Made by a program: the position numbers and the translations under genes. A stretch of DNA of 31,042 nt from a virus. Position 1 is the first letter of the stretch, and each line of letters begins with the position of its first letter. The notes under the pieces were generated by a model. The model searched no databases. It was given only the letters and a program-made list of their open reading frames with translations, and had not been told where the DNA came from. The stretch is taken from the IMG/VR virus record IMGVR_UViG_3300009790_002314, positions 1 through 31,042 of that record; one strand, 5' to 3'. Shown here in pieces: positions 6,792-14,606 of the stretch.

Positions 6792-8461
6792 TTAAATTTA
6801 CAAATATTAGATGGAAAAACTTTCTGTCTACAGGCAATGCGTGGACCGAGATTGATTTCCAACATAGTCCCAGCACATTAATTGTAGGAGAGAATGGTAG
6901 TGGTAAATCTACATTGTTAGATGCTTTGACATTTGCATTGTTTAATAAACCATTTAGAAATGTATCTAAACCACAACTAATTAATTCTATTAACAACAAA
7001 CATTGTTTGGTTGAAATTAACTTTAAGATAGGTAGTAAGAATTATCTTATAAGAAGAGGATTACAACCAAGAGTATTTGATATAGAAATTGATGGTGAGT
7101 TATTAGATAAGAATGCTAATATTAGAGACTTCCAAAAGTATTTAGAAGAGAATATTCTTAAACTTAATTACAAATCATTTACACAGATAGTGATGTTAGG
7201 TAGTGCTTCTTTTACTCCTTTTATGCAATTACATTTAGGTGCTAGACGAGAGATAATTGAAGACATATTAGACATTACAATCTTTACTGCCATGAACGGT
7301 GTGTTAAAGACAAAGGTAAATGACTTAGAAAACAAAGTAAGACTTATAACAGGAGAGGTAGATGTAGCAAAGCAGAAAGCAACTCTTCAAGAACAATATA
7401 TAAAGACATTAGAGGACGATAAAACGTCTAAAGTAACCTCATTACAGGAATCAATTAATGAAGCAGAACACGCGATCAAGGTTTATGAAGAAGGTACATC
7501 AACAGCAACAGAGAAGAAGAGTTCTTTGGGCGACGTTACGCAAAAGAAGAGAGAACTCGAGCGATACAGAGACAAATTCACAGGACAAATTAACGACCAC
7601 AGAAAACAAATAGAATTCTTCCATAACAATGAGGAGTGTCCTGTTTGTCAACAAGGTATTGAGCATGATCATAAAGAGATAATGACACAAAGAGACGAAG
7701 AGAAAGTCTCTGAACTGGAAGGTGCTCTAGAAGAACTGAATACGAAGTACGAAGAGGTAGAGAAACTTGTTGAGCAAGTAACTGAATTAGACAAACAGAT
7801 AATGGATTCTAATAATGAAGTTATTACACAACAAAGAATAATACAAAGACTTACATTAGAGATAAGTGAGACTCAAAATAAAGTAGGAGATATAACAACA
7901 GAGAAAGACAAGTTAAAGAGACTTGCCAAAGATGTTATTAAAAAGTCCTCAGAAAAAACAGACTTAAATGAAACAAATCATTATTACGGTCTATGTACTT
8001 CCTTATTAAAAGATTCTGGTATTAAAACTAAGATAATCAGGCAATATGTTCCTATAATAAACAAATTAGTTAATAAATACCTTGCAGCAATGGACTTTTT
8101 TGTTCAGTTTGAAATGGATGAAACATTTAAAGAAACAATTAAGTCTAGGTTTAGAGATAAATTTAGTTATGCTTCTTTCAGTGAAGGAGAAAAACAAAGA
8201 ATTGATTTAGCATTGGTGTTTACTTGGAGAACGATTGCCAAGATGAAGAACAGCGCTAGTACTAATATACTCTTACTAGATGAAGTGTTTGATAGTAGTT
8301 TAGACAATGATGGAACACAATATGTTATGCAACTATTAGACACAATAGGAGAAGATACGAATGTATTCGTAATATCTCACAAGGGTGATCAACTGTTTGA
8401 TAAATTTAGATCAGTTATTAAATTTGAGAAGAGGCAGAATTATTCTGTAATATCAAAGTGA
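6788..8461 (+). CDS. 46: gp46-like recombination endonuclease subunit (Rad50/SbcC ATPase)
   Basis: 557 aa, nearly the same length as T4 gp46. Walker A is GENGSGKST at residues 34-42. A long charged coiled-coil region follows, interrupted by a Rad50-type zinc hook CPVC (C284 and C287). The C-terminal lobe has FSEGEKQRIDLAL (ABC signature) and LLLDEVFDSSLD (Walker B and D-loop) near residues 494-505, then a VISHK switch histidine. The protein is the ATPase and tethering arm of the gp46/47 nuclease. It is translationally coupled to gp47 upstream and to the methyltransferase downstream (GTGA overlap). Codon use in 7430-7780, around the zinc hook, is richer in C and G than in the flanks. Confidence 0.97.
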   Translation: MIKFTNIRWKNFLSTGNAWTEIDFQHSPSTLIVGENGSGKSTLLDALTFALFNKPFRNVSKPQLINSINNKHCLVEINFKIGSKNYLIRRGLQPRVFDIEIDGELLDKNANIRDFQKYLEENILKLNYKSFTQIVMLGSASFTPFMQLHLGARREIIEDILDITIFTAMNGVLKTKVNDLENKVRLITGEVDVAKQKATLQEQYIKTLEDDKTSKVTSLQESINEAEHAIKVYEEGTSTATEKKSSLGDVTQKKRELERYRDKFTGQINDHRKQIEFFHNNEECPVCQQGIEHDHKEIMTQRDEEKVSELEGALEELNTKYEEVEKLVEQVTELDKQIMDSNNEVITQQRIIQRLTLEISETQNKVGDITTEKDKLKRLAKDVIKKSSEKTDLNETNHYYGLCTSLLKDSGIKTKIIRQYVPIINKLVNKYLAAMDFFVQFEMDETFKETIKSRFRDKFSYASFSEGEKQRIDLALVFTWRTIAKMKNSASTNILLLDEVFDSSLDNDGTQYVMQLLDTIGEDTNVFVISHKGDQLFDKFRSVIKFEKRQNYSVISK

Positions 8462-9126
8462 AATATACAGAACAAAGATGGTCAGGACCTGAATACTTAA
8501 CAGATAAATGTTGGCCACATACATATGGGTCTGAAGTATATGATGAATTATTTGAACCTATACAAAATTCTGTTAGAAATTATTTAGAGATAGGCTCTGC
8601 ATATGGAGGCTCTTTACTATTAGCTATGGATTATTTTCCTAGGGCTACTATTTGGGCAATAGATAAACTTCCACCTAATAAACGAATTAGAGATTGGGAT
8701 AGAATAATTAATTTAACTGCTGATGCTTATCAACAAAAAATAGCAAATATGTTTTCAACAGAAATGGATATTATTATTGATGATGGTTCACATAATATAG
8801 AGGATCAATGCAAAGCTATTGATTTATATTTAGAGAAGTTACTACCAGGAGGCATTTTTATTATTGAAGATGTAGAGGTGCTGGAATGGGATGAAGAGAA
8901 AGGATGGCCAGAAAAATCATTTCAAAAATTCGAAGAGAGAGTAGATTTAATTCGTAATGGTAATCATACTGCAACTTATGAAACTAATACATATAAAGGC
9001 CCAGAATACTTTAGTAATATAAAGCCTGGAAGGGAACGGGAAGCAGAAGAAGAAATAGAAAAGCATGGCGAATTAAAAAGTATATCAAAGGATGATAATC
9101 TTTACATAATAAAAAGAGTATCGTAA
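8458..9126 (+). CDS. class I SAM-dependent methyltransferase
   Basis: 222 aa starting at a GTG that overlaps the gp46 stop (GTGA); no ATG is available near the start of the domain. NYLEIGSAYGGSLL, near residues 41-54, is a SAM-binding motif I with the expected E-x-G-x-x-x-G pattern. ATIWAIDKLP gives the acidic residue at the end of strand 2. IIIDDGSHNIEDQ and LLPGGIFIIEDVE are motifs seen in the broad group of small-molecule and sugar methyltransferases related to cephalosporin hydroxylase-type proteins. It does not carry the catalytic motifs of DNA adenine or cytosine methyltransferases (no DPPY, no PC motif). The substrate is unknown; a modified base, a sugar or a capsule-like product are all possible. 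Confidence 0.75.
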   Translation: MKYTEQRWSGPEYLTDKCWPHTYGSEVYDELFEPIQNSVRNYLEIGSAYGGSLLLAMDYFPRATIWAIDKLPPNKRIRDWDRIINLTADAYQQKIANMFSTEMDIIIDDGSHNIEDQCKAIDLYLEKLLPGGIFIIEDVEVLEWDEEKGWPEKSFQKFEERVDLIRNGNHTATYETNTYKGPEYFSNIKPGREREAEEEIEKHGELKSISKDDNLYIIKRVS

Positions 9127-9150
9127 AGTTAATTTTTAAAAGGAAGACAA

Positions 9151-9384
9151 ATGAAGGTTACAATATATGGAAAGACACGATGTACATTTTGCACATCAGC
9201 AAAACAACTTTGTGAACAAAAAGGATTAGACTATGAGTACTTGTTACTAGATGCTGATTACAAAGCAGAAGAACTGTTTGAAAAAGTGCCTAATGCAAGA
9301 ACATTTCCACAAATTTTTATTGATGACAACCCTGTTGGTGGGTTTCAAGAGTTCCAACAGGTATTGAACTTAGGAACAAAATGA
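9151..9384 (+). CDS. glutaredoxin
   Basis: 77 aa. It has the dithiol active site CTFC near residues 11-14, a TFPQIFI segment with the cis-proline that binds glutathione, and the GGFQEF motif near the C-terminus. Length and motifs are those of classical glutaredoxins. It is a cytoplasmic thiol reductant; in T4 the analogous protein, NrdC, serves the phage ribonucleotide reductase. No ribonucleotide reductase gene is seen in this window. A GGAAG-type ribosome site lies about 7 bases upstream. The stop overlaps the peptide deformylase start (ATGA). Confidence 0.93.
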   Translation: MKVTIYGKTRCTFCTSAKQLCEQKGLDYEYLLLDADYKAEELFEKVPNARTFPQIFIDDNPVGGFQEFQQVLNLGTK

Positions 9385-9914
9385 GCGATTTAGAATTAAT
9401 ACCTTTTACATCTCCAGCATTAAAAGAAGCTCCACAGCAAGTGGACTTAGAAAAGGAAGATTTAAAAGCACTTAAATTTGAGTTATTACAAGCAATGCAA
9501 AAGTTTGGTGGTGTAGGTTTGTCTGCAAACCAAGTAGGTATAGACAAAGCATTTTTTGTTATTGGAGATGGCAAACCTGAAGGTATGCAAAAAGCATTTT
9601 TCAATCCACTATTAATAGCAGTTAGTGATGAAGAGGAAGTTATGAGAGAAGGTTGTTTATCATTCCCTGGTTTGTGGTTAATGGTAAATAGACCTAAACA
9701 ATGTACTATAATGTATCATACTTCTGAGGGTGAAGAGAAGACTGAAACATATGAAGGGATAGGTGCTAGAGTTATACTACACGAATACGATCATATGGTA
9801 GGCCAAAACTTTACAGGAAGAGTTTCAAAGTTCAAATTAGAGCGTGCTTTCAAAGCTCTAGAAAAGAAAATAAAGAAGTACCAAAGACAATCCAAACACC
9901 TCAAGCAGGCATAA
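9381..9914 (+). CDS. def: peptide deformylase
   Basis: 177 aa. The three deformylase motifs are present: GVGLSANQVG at residues 44-53, EGCLSFPGL at 90-98 with the metal-binding Cys, and HEYDH at 134-138 with the two metal-binding His and the catalytic Glu. Motif 2 has F where plant and many bacterial enzymes have V, and motif 3 has Y where HE[FM]DH is usual. The enzyme removes the formyl group from new proteins. Phage deformylases are known from marine cyanophages, where the proposed role is keeping host or photosystem proteins processed; here the role is inferred only. The C-terminus is a basic tail rich in Lys and Gln. Coupled to glutaredoxin by ATGA. Confidence 0.95.
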   Translation: MSDLELIPFTSPALKEAPQQVDLEKEDLKALKFELLQAMQKFGGVGLSANQVGIDKAFFVIGDGKPEGMQKAFFNPLLIAVSDEEEVMREGCLSFPGLWLMVNRPKQCTIMYHTSEGEEKTETYEGIGARVILHEYDHMVGQNFTGRVSKFKLERAFKALEKKIKKYQRQSKHLKQA

Positions 9915-9917
9915 ATA
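9910..9917 (+). promoter_or_regulatory. T4-late-like promoter box upstream of the 116-aa gene
   Basis: CATAAATA overlaps the deformylase stop codon and lies 20 bases before the ATG at 9937. With initiation about 6 bases past the box, the transcript would start right at the strong AGGAGG ribosome site (9923-9928). It could open a late transcript through the 116-aa gene, ClpP, the exported protein and the TonB-dependent receptor. The consensus is short; position and the adjacent ribosome site are the support. Confidence 0.45.
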
Positions 9918-9936
9918 GTAGTAGGAGGAAAATAAT

Positions 9937-10287
9937 ATGGCAGAAGAATTTGATTTTGGTTTTACGGCAGTTGATGAACCGGACCAACCGGCAACTCAAC
10001 AAGTAGCTCCGTCCGTTGATGAAGATAAGATAATGGATAAATTACAGCAGCTAGAAGCCAAGATACTGACAGCTGATAACTCCGGAATGATTAATGAGCA
10101 TAGAGCTCTAATTGAATCTGATGTGGCAACTAAACTTCGTGATGTAGAAGATCTCATACTACCTTTACTGTTTAACTTGCAGAAAAATCCTGAGAAGGAA
10201 TATATACATTGGCCCAATAGAACGGCAATAATTGATAAACAAGTTGAAAAAATAAAGGCGGTAACGAGATATTATGAGCGAATCTAG
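9937..10287 (+). CDS. conserved-looking phage protein of unknown function, 116 aa
   Basis: I do not recognise a family. The protein is acidic at the N-terminus (EEFDFGF, then a Pro/Gln-rich linker). Residues 28-85 look helical and probably coiled-coil, with DKLQQLEAKIL and a KLRDVEDLILPLL stretch. The C-terminus is more basic, with a Trp-Pro-Asn segment and a final KAVTRYYERI. It starts after an excellent AGGAGG site and overlaps the ClpP-like gene by 14 bases, so the two are probably co-translated. A late-type box in front suggests expression with virion genes. It could be an adaptor or scaffold for the protease, but that is only a guess from position. Confidence 0.8.
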   Translation: MAEEFDFGFTAVDEPDQPATQQVAPSVDEDKIMDKLQQLEAKILTADNSGMINEHRALIESDVATKLRDVEDLILPLLFNLQKNPEKEYIHWPNRTAIIDKQVEKIKAVTRYYERI

Positions 10288-10882
10288 TCCAACAAAACCA
10301 ATAAACATACAACCCACGGGCAACGCTTACGAAAGACCTGTTGCCCGTGTTTTTGATTTATATCTAACAGGTATCATAGGGGAGGCAAAAGAGTATCAAG
10401 ACTGGAATCAGATACTACGAATGTCTAGTGAACATGATGCTGTTATAATCCATATTAATTCTAGTGGCGGAGATATGTTCTCGGCAATACAATTAATGAA
10501 AGCAATCTCAGAAAGTCCTGCAACAGTAATTGCCTCGGTAGAAGGTATGTGTATGTCAGCAGCAACTCTAATATTTTTAAGCGCAGAAGTATGTGAAATA
10601 TCTGAACATAGTCATTTTATGTTCCATACATACAGCTCAGGTAATTGGGGTAAAGGTAACGAACAATTAGCAGGCGTACAAGCAGATGATAAGTGGGCTA
10701 GGAATTTATTCCAGTCCGTATATAGAGACTTCTTAACTACACAAGAGATGAAACAAATGATTGATGGCAAAGACTTTTGGATGTCTCCTAAAGAAGTAAC
10801 TGATAGATTAGAAAAACGAAACAAAAAAATTAAAAGAAGTAGAGGACCAAAAACACAACAAAAGCCTTTACAAAAGGTATAA
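10274..10882 (+). CDS. ClpP-like serine protease
   Basis: 202 aa. It has the ClpP fold signature: AVIIHINSSGGDMFSAIQL near residues 56-74, GMCMSAATLI with the nucleophilic Ser at position 95, and HSHFMFHTYSSG with the catalytic His at 118. DGKDFWMSPKEVTD follows, with an Asp near 167 as the third member. Phage ClpP-like proteins act either as prohead maturation proteases or alter host proteolysis. The usual T4 prohead protease gp21 is unrelated, and no capsid genes are in this window, so a host-directed role is at least as likely. The C-terminal 25 residues are a Lys/Arg-rich tail not expected in housekeeping ClpP. No ClpX or ClpA partner is encoded here. Confidence 0.9.
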   Translation: MSESSPTKPINIQPTGNAYERPVARVFDLYLTGIIGEAKEYQDWNQILRMSSEHDAVIIHINSSGGDMFSAIQLMKAISESPATVIASVEGMCMSAATLIFLSAEVCEISEHSHFMFHTYSSGNWGKGNEQLAGVQADDKWARNLFQSVYRDFLTTQEMKQMIDGKDFWMSPKEVTDRLEKRNKKIKRSRGPKTQQKPLQKV

Positions 10883-10923
10883 ATTGTGCTTAAATACTTG
10901 TATATATATTAATGGAGGTCCAG

Positions 10924-11511
10924 ATGAGAAAAAAATTAATAGTAATAGGAGTTATTTTAGCAGCAATCTTTATTGCAACTCCTGTAAAGGCAGCAGATAC
11001 AAGTGATGTAATTGCTGGTATTATCTTTGGCGGAATCTTAGGTTCCGAAATCCAAAAAGACAAACAATATAGGGAAGACTATCCTTATTACACCGAACGC
11101 TATGATAGACACGGTGGGTATGAATCAAGACGTAGGCAAGGTAATTACAGGCATTATTATCAACCTAGTATTTTAATTCTACCTGACGGAACTATCATTG
11201 AACCAAGAGTAAGTTTACCTAGAGTTAGGGAAGACTTCTGTTGGTATGTAAATCCAGATAATACTCTACCTAGATGTAGGGATATTGATGTGGGTTACAT
11301 GAAAGACTCTGGGTTTAATTACATGGAGATTGATCGTATGTTAAACTTAGGTACATACGCACAGTCTTATGTAAACAGAACTCATGGTAAAAGGAGAAGT
11401 ATCGAACACCGAGACTTGGTGGAACGATATAAGTATCCATGTGGACATGCTGGTTATGTTCCAATGGGTATTAGGGGCTGCACGGAAGTAGCAGAATATT
11501 ATAACAAATAA
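10924..11511 (+). CDS. exported protein with signal peptide, unknown function
   Basis: 195 aa from the ATG at 10924, 5 bases after a perfect GGAGG; the in-frame ATG at 10912 lies upstream of that site and is rejected. The N-terminus is a typical signal peptide: MRKK, then a hydrophobic core, then a VKAA-like cleavage site near residue 24. A Gly/Ile-rich IIFGGILGSE stretch follows. The mature part is very rich in Tyr and Arg, with four Cys that could form disulfides (FCWYV, PRCRD, YPCGH, RGCTE). It does not match a family I know. It lies directly before the TonB-dependent receptor gene, so a periplasmic or outer-membrane partner of that receptor is plausible. A weak CTTAAATA box lies at 10889. 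Confidence 0.8.
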   Translation: MRKKLIVIGVILAAIFIATPVKAADTSDVIAGIIFGGILGSEIQKDKQYREDYPYYTERYDRHGGYESRRRQGNYRHYYQPSILILPDGTIIEPRVSLPRVREDFCWYVNPDNTLPRCRDIDVGYMKDSGFNYMEIDRMLNLGTYAQSYVNRTHGKRRSIEHRDLVERYKYPCGHAGYVPMGIRGCTEVAEYYNK

Positions 11512-11525
11512 ATTTTAAGTACATT

Positions 11526-13070
11526 ATGAAAAATTTGGTAGTATTAGTCGTGGCCTTATTGGCCACGTCTGTCTATGCGCAACAAAGCGATGTAGAAGAA
11601 CTTATAGTAGTTGGATCAACTATCTCAAACGGGTTTTCAGATCCTGAAACAGATAACCTGGCAATAGAAGCAATAGAACCCATTAAAGTATATGCACCTG
11701 GAGGCAGGGGTGGTTTTATTGGAGCAACATTAAAAGGAACTGACGTAAAGAATACAGCAGTTTTTAGAAATGGAATTCCTGTAAACGATCCTGGCTCTGG
11801 TTGGTATGACTTTGGTGTTGACATTCCAGCATATCAATCTTACAAAGTAATATCAGGACCTAACTCTGTATTATTTGGAAGTTCAAGTATGGCAGGAACA
11901 GTATTGATAGAAGATGAATATTGGCAAGACGTATTATATAGTAAAGGTGGTGAAGACCAAAGCTATGTGATGTTTGGTAATAAGCATTTACTTGTATCAA
12001 GATACCATGGTACTAGCGGCTCTGTAATGACAGACAATAGTGAAGACGATTGGTTTAAAAATACAACATTAAAATCTAATATGGAGTGGCAAGGATTTAA
12101 ATTTGTTTCTACAGTTACAGATTATGAATATGATTATGATAATTGTTATGCAGTTGACTGGAGTAATACAGATGACTGTAAACAAAATGGCACAAAGTTA
12201 ACAACATCAATAAGAAACGATTGGTTAACAATAGGTGCCACTAGAAATGATACTGAACATCTTAGTGCAGGAGATAAAACTTGGCAATCAGATAATAATA
12301 GATATTATATTGATGTTAAGGAAAGTGTTGGTGACTTTTTATTAGGTGCAACATATCAAAAAGAAGAGTACAATGATCTAGAAGAAGATAGACCAGCAGT
12401 ATATGTTAATTGGGAAAATAAACATTTTGGAGTTGGTTATCGTCGTGAAGACTCAACAAACATATTTAAATTTGGATTAGACTTAAAAGGTGTTAAGTTT
12501 TCTTTAGGTAACAGTTTTAGATCTCCTAATTTATATGAACGATTTGGAGATGATTGGGTTGGTGCAAACCCTAACCTAAAACCTGAGGAAGGTAAAGGTG
12601 CTGAAATAAGTTATGCTAAGTTTACTGCATGGAGATATGAATTTGATGAAGGTATTGATTTTAACTTTATGCAATATAGATATGTAAACTCTGGAGAGTA
12701 CACATCTACAGGTATTAAGTATGCTAATCATATCATAACTGAGAACGGAAGTTGGTATGTGTTGGCACAATACACAGACACTGATAAGATTAGAGTACCT
12801 AAATATCAAACAAAGATATCCTACTACAATGGTTGGAATGACTTTGATTACCTGATTGAATATGTAGGTGCTTACGATAAAGGATTAGAGTTTGATGGTA
12901 GACCTATAGACGACATGTCAACATTTAACCTTAATGTAGGTTATTATTTCGATAGAAAATATCGTTTAGGTTTCCAGATCAAAGATGTTATGAACAGACA
13001 CTTTGAAATTTTACCAGGGTATAGTGCAGGTGGTAGAGAGTTAACAATTAGTCTCGACGTCAGTATATAA
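11526..13070 (+). CDS. TonB-dependent outer-membrane receptor (BtuB-like plug and barrel)
   Basis: 514 aa; most cellular relatives are 600-800 aa, so the barrel has short loops. Residues 1-19 form a signal peptide ending VYA. EELIVVGS just after it resembles a TonB box. The plug domain is recognisable: NTAVFRNGIPVND, then GPNSVLFGSSSMAGTVLI at 111-128, the conserved plug end. The barrel is made of alternating strands and contains SFRSPNLYERFG and NPNLKPEEG, highly typical of TonB-dependent receptors. The last residues, ELTISLDVSI, fit a final strand but lack the usual terminal Phe. Such receptors import vitamin B12, siderophores or sugars. In a phage it could replace a host receptor, feed the cell, or block superinfection. 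No clear ribosome site precedes the ATG. Confidence 0.9.
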   Translation: MKNLVVLVVALLATSVYAQQSDVEELIVVGSTISNGFSDPETDNLAIEAIEPIKVYAPGGRGGFIGATLKGTDVKNTAVFRNGIPVNDPGSGWYDFGVDIPAYQSYKVISGPNSVLFGSSSMAGTVLIEDEYWQDVLYSKGGEDQSYVMFGNKHLLVSRYHGTSGSVMTDNSEDDWFKNTTLKSNMEWQGFKFVSTVTDYEYDYDNCYAVDWSNTDDCKQNGTKLTTSIRNDWLTIGATRNDTEHLSAGDKTWQSDNNRYYIDVKESVGDFLLGATYQKEEYNDLEEDRPAVYVNWENKHFGVGYRREDSTNIFKFGLDLKGVKFSLGNSFRSPNLYERFGDDWVGANPNLKPEEGKGAEISYAKFTAWRYEFDEGIDFNFMQYRYVNSGEYTSTGIKYANHIITENGSWYVLAQYTDTDKIRVPKYQTKISYYNGWNDFDYLIEYVGAYDKGLEFDGRPIDDMSTFNLNVGYYFDRKYRLGFQIKDVMNRHFEILPGYSAGGRELTISLDVSI

Positions 13071-13076
13071 ATACTG
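13061..13076 (+). promoter_or_regulatory. T4-late-like promoter box inside a 16-bp palindrome, upstream of the radical SAM gene
   Basis: CAGTATATAAATACTG has perfect 6-base arms (CAGTAT/ATACTG) around ATAA. It contains the T4 late consensus TATAAATA at 13066-13073 and also the stop codon of the receptor gene. A T4-like start point would fall near 13079, three bases before the ATG at 13082, giving an almost leaderless message. The palindrome may be an operator, or partly a chance product of AT-rich sequence. Confidence 0.5.
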
Positions 13077-13081
13077 ATGAG

Positions 13082-14530
13082 ATGCCTGATATAATACTAT
13101 TCACAGATATATGTAGTCCCGGTTTTGGAAGATATGCCGGGACATATCGTATAGCATCTGAGCTCAGAGCTAATGGATACAAAGTACAGGTTATAGAATA
13201 CTTTACTAAGTGGTCAACAGAAGAACTTATAAGCATAATTAAAAAATTTGTTGGTAAAGATACCTTATGGGTTGGCCTTAGTACTACATTTTTAGAGTAT
13301 GAACGCATGCTCCAAACAGGTAAAAACAGAACGAATGTTTTTACTGCACAAATGACTGTTACAGGAAGAGATGATTGGGAAGAATTAGTAGATGAAATAA
13401 GATCTATTAATCCTGATTGTAAAATTGTAGCAGGCGGACACAAAGCAAACCATATAAGACCTGATGATAAAACATTTGATATTATTATACATGGGCAAGG
13501 TGAGGAAAGTGTTCTACAAATCACAAAAGAAATAGAAGAGAAAAGACCATCTAAAAGAACATTAAGTTTAGGGTTTGAAAGATTTTCAACCTGTTCTATA
13601 TTATGGGACGAAGATGATTTAATATTTCCTAACGAACACTTACCAATAGAAATTGCTAGGGGTTGCATATTTAAATGTAGCTATTGTAGTTATGATCTTA
13701 ATGGTAAAAAGATATGGGAGTTCAATAGAGTTCCTGAATTAGTTAGAAAAGAAATAGAAGATGCCAATAATAGATTTGGCAGTACAGGGTTTATGTTTTG
13801 TGATGATACTTATAATGATAGTCCAGAGAAAGTAGAAAGGTTCCATGAGGAATTTATGAAAATGGATTTCAATATTGAGTTCAGTAGTTTTGCTAGATTA
13901 GATCTGATAGTATCACATTGGGAGACAGCAAAACAATTATATGAGAGTGGTCTTAGAAGTGTATTTTTTGGAGTTGAATCCTTTAATACAGCATCAGGTA
14001 AAGCAATAGGTAAGGGTATGCCAGGTGAGAAACTTAAAGAAGGACTTATGAGATTACGAGAGGAATGTCCTGAGATGATTATACTTACAGGTTTAATTGT
14101 TGGATTGCCACACGATACACCTGATACATTACGAGCCAATAACGAGTGGTTAATGCAGCCAGACTGCCCCGTAGACGTAGTTTCATATCATCCACTATAC
14201 ATACACCCACATGATGGCAGTCTAATGTCTAAGAATCCAGGACATTATGGATATGAATTAGATGGACAGGGTGGCTGGACACGAGATGACGGCATAACAA
14301 GACAAGATTGTGTAGGGTTGGCACAAGAGTTACAACTAGATTTTGCTAAAGGAGAACCCTTAAAACGCGGTGCTTGGACCTTCTTTAATAGGTTCCAGAA
14401 CTTAGGGTTTAGTGCAGAACAATTCAAGAAAACCTCACTAGGGTATCCAAATGACGTTTTGGACTCAGAAATAGTGCGTAGAGAGCAAGAAAAATTCGAC
14501 TTTTATAAGTCTAGACTCCTAAGTCTTTGA
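13082..14530 (+). CDS. radical SAM protein with B12-binding-like N-terminal domain
   Basis: 482 aa. Residues 1-150 resemble the cobalamin-binding-like Rossmann domain of B12-type radical SAM proteins: a first strand with PGFGRYAGTYRIASEL, WVGLSTTF, CKIVAGGHKAN and DIIIHGQGEESV in the expected order. The 4Fe-4S motif CxxxCxxC is at C195, C199 and C202 (ARGCIFKCSYCSYD). SAM-binding features follow: GFMFCDDTYN, SSFARLDLI, FFGVESFN and TGLIVGLPHDT. Substrates of this large class include methylations at unreactive carbons and ring rearrangements, so no reaction can be assigned. The DxHxxG cobalamin-ligand motif is absent, as is usual for this class. It is the first ATG after the receptor gene. I see no ribosome site, which fits a nearly leaderless transcript. 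Confidence 0.88.
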   Translation: MPDIILFTDICSPGFGRYAGTYRIASELRANGYKVQVIEYFTKWSTEELISIIKKFVGKDTLWVGLSTTFLEYERMLQTGKNRTNVFTAQMTVTGRDDWEELVDEIRSINPDCKIVAGGHKANHIRPDDKTFDIIIHGQGEESVLQITKEIEEKRPSKRTLSLGFERFSTCSILWDEDDLIFPNEHLPIEIARGCIFKCSYCSYDLNGKKIWEFNRVPELVRKEIEDANNRFGSTGFMFCDDTYNDSPEKVERFHEEFMKMDFNIEFSSFARLDLIVSHWETAKQLYESGLRSVFFGVESFNTASGKAIGKGMPGEKLKEGLMRLREECPEMIILTGLIVGLPHDTPDTLRANNEWLMQPDCPVDVVSYHPLYIHPHDGSLMSKNPGHYGYELDGQGGWTRDDGITRQDCVGLAQELQLDFAKGEPLKRGAWTFFNRFQNLGFSAEQFKKTSLGYPNDVLDSEIVRREQEKFDFYKSRLLSL

Positions 14531-14551
14531 TTCTCTGTAGAAAAAGATTTT

Positions 14552-14606
14552 AAAAAATGCTTGACTCTTGGTTCACCAGAGTGCATAATAACGGTATATT
14601 AAATAA
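14552..14606 (+). promoter_or_regulatory. sigma70-like promoter with internal inverted repeat, copy 1 of a 55-bp repeat
   Basis: Core: TTGACT at 14561-14566, a 17-base spacer, CATAAT at 14584-14589, so transcription should start near 14596, ahead of the ATG at 14630. The whole 55 bases recur at 17069-17123 with one difference (C/T at 14576). The spacer contains CTCTTGGTTCACCAGAG (14565-14581), an imperfect inverted repeat (CTCT-GGT / ACC-AGAG), a possible operator that would compete with RNA polymerase. Confidence 0.8.

Noticed and set aside
8072-8079. Late-type box AATAAATA within gp46
   Set aside because: It lies deep inside a conserved coding region with no gene start close downstream. 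Chance in AT-rich DNA is likely.
13060-13668. Long open frame on the minus strand (202 codons) opposite the radical SAM gene
   Set aside because: The plus-strand gene in the same place has clear motifs, and every supported gene is on the plus strand. The minus-strand product has no recognisable motif and no ribosome site.
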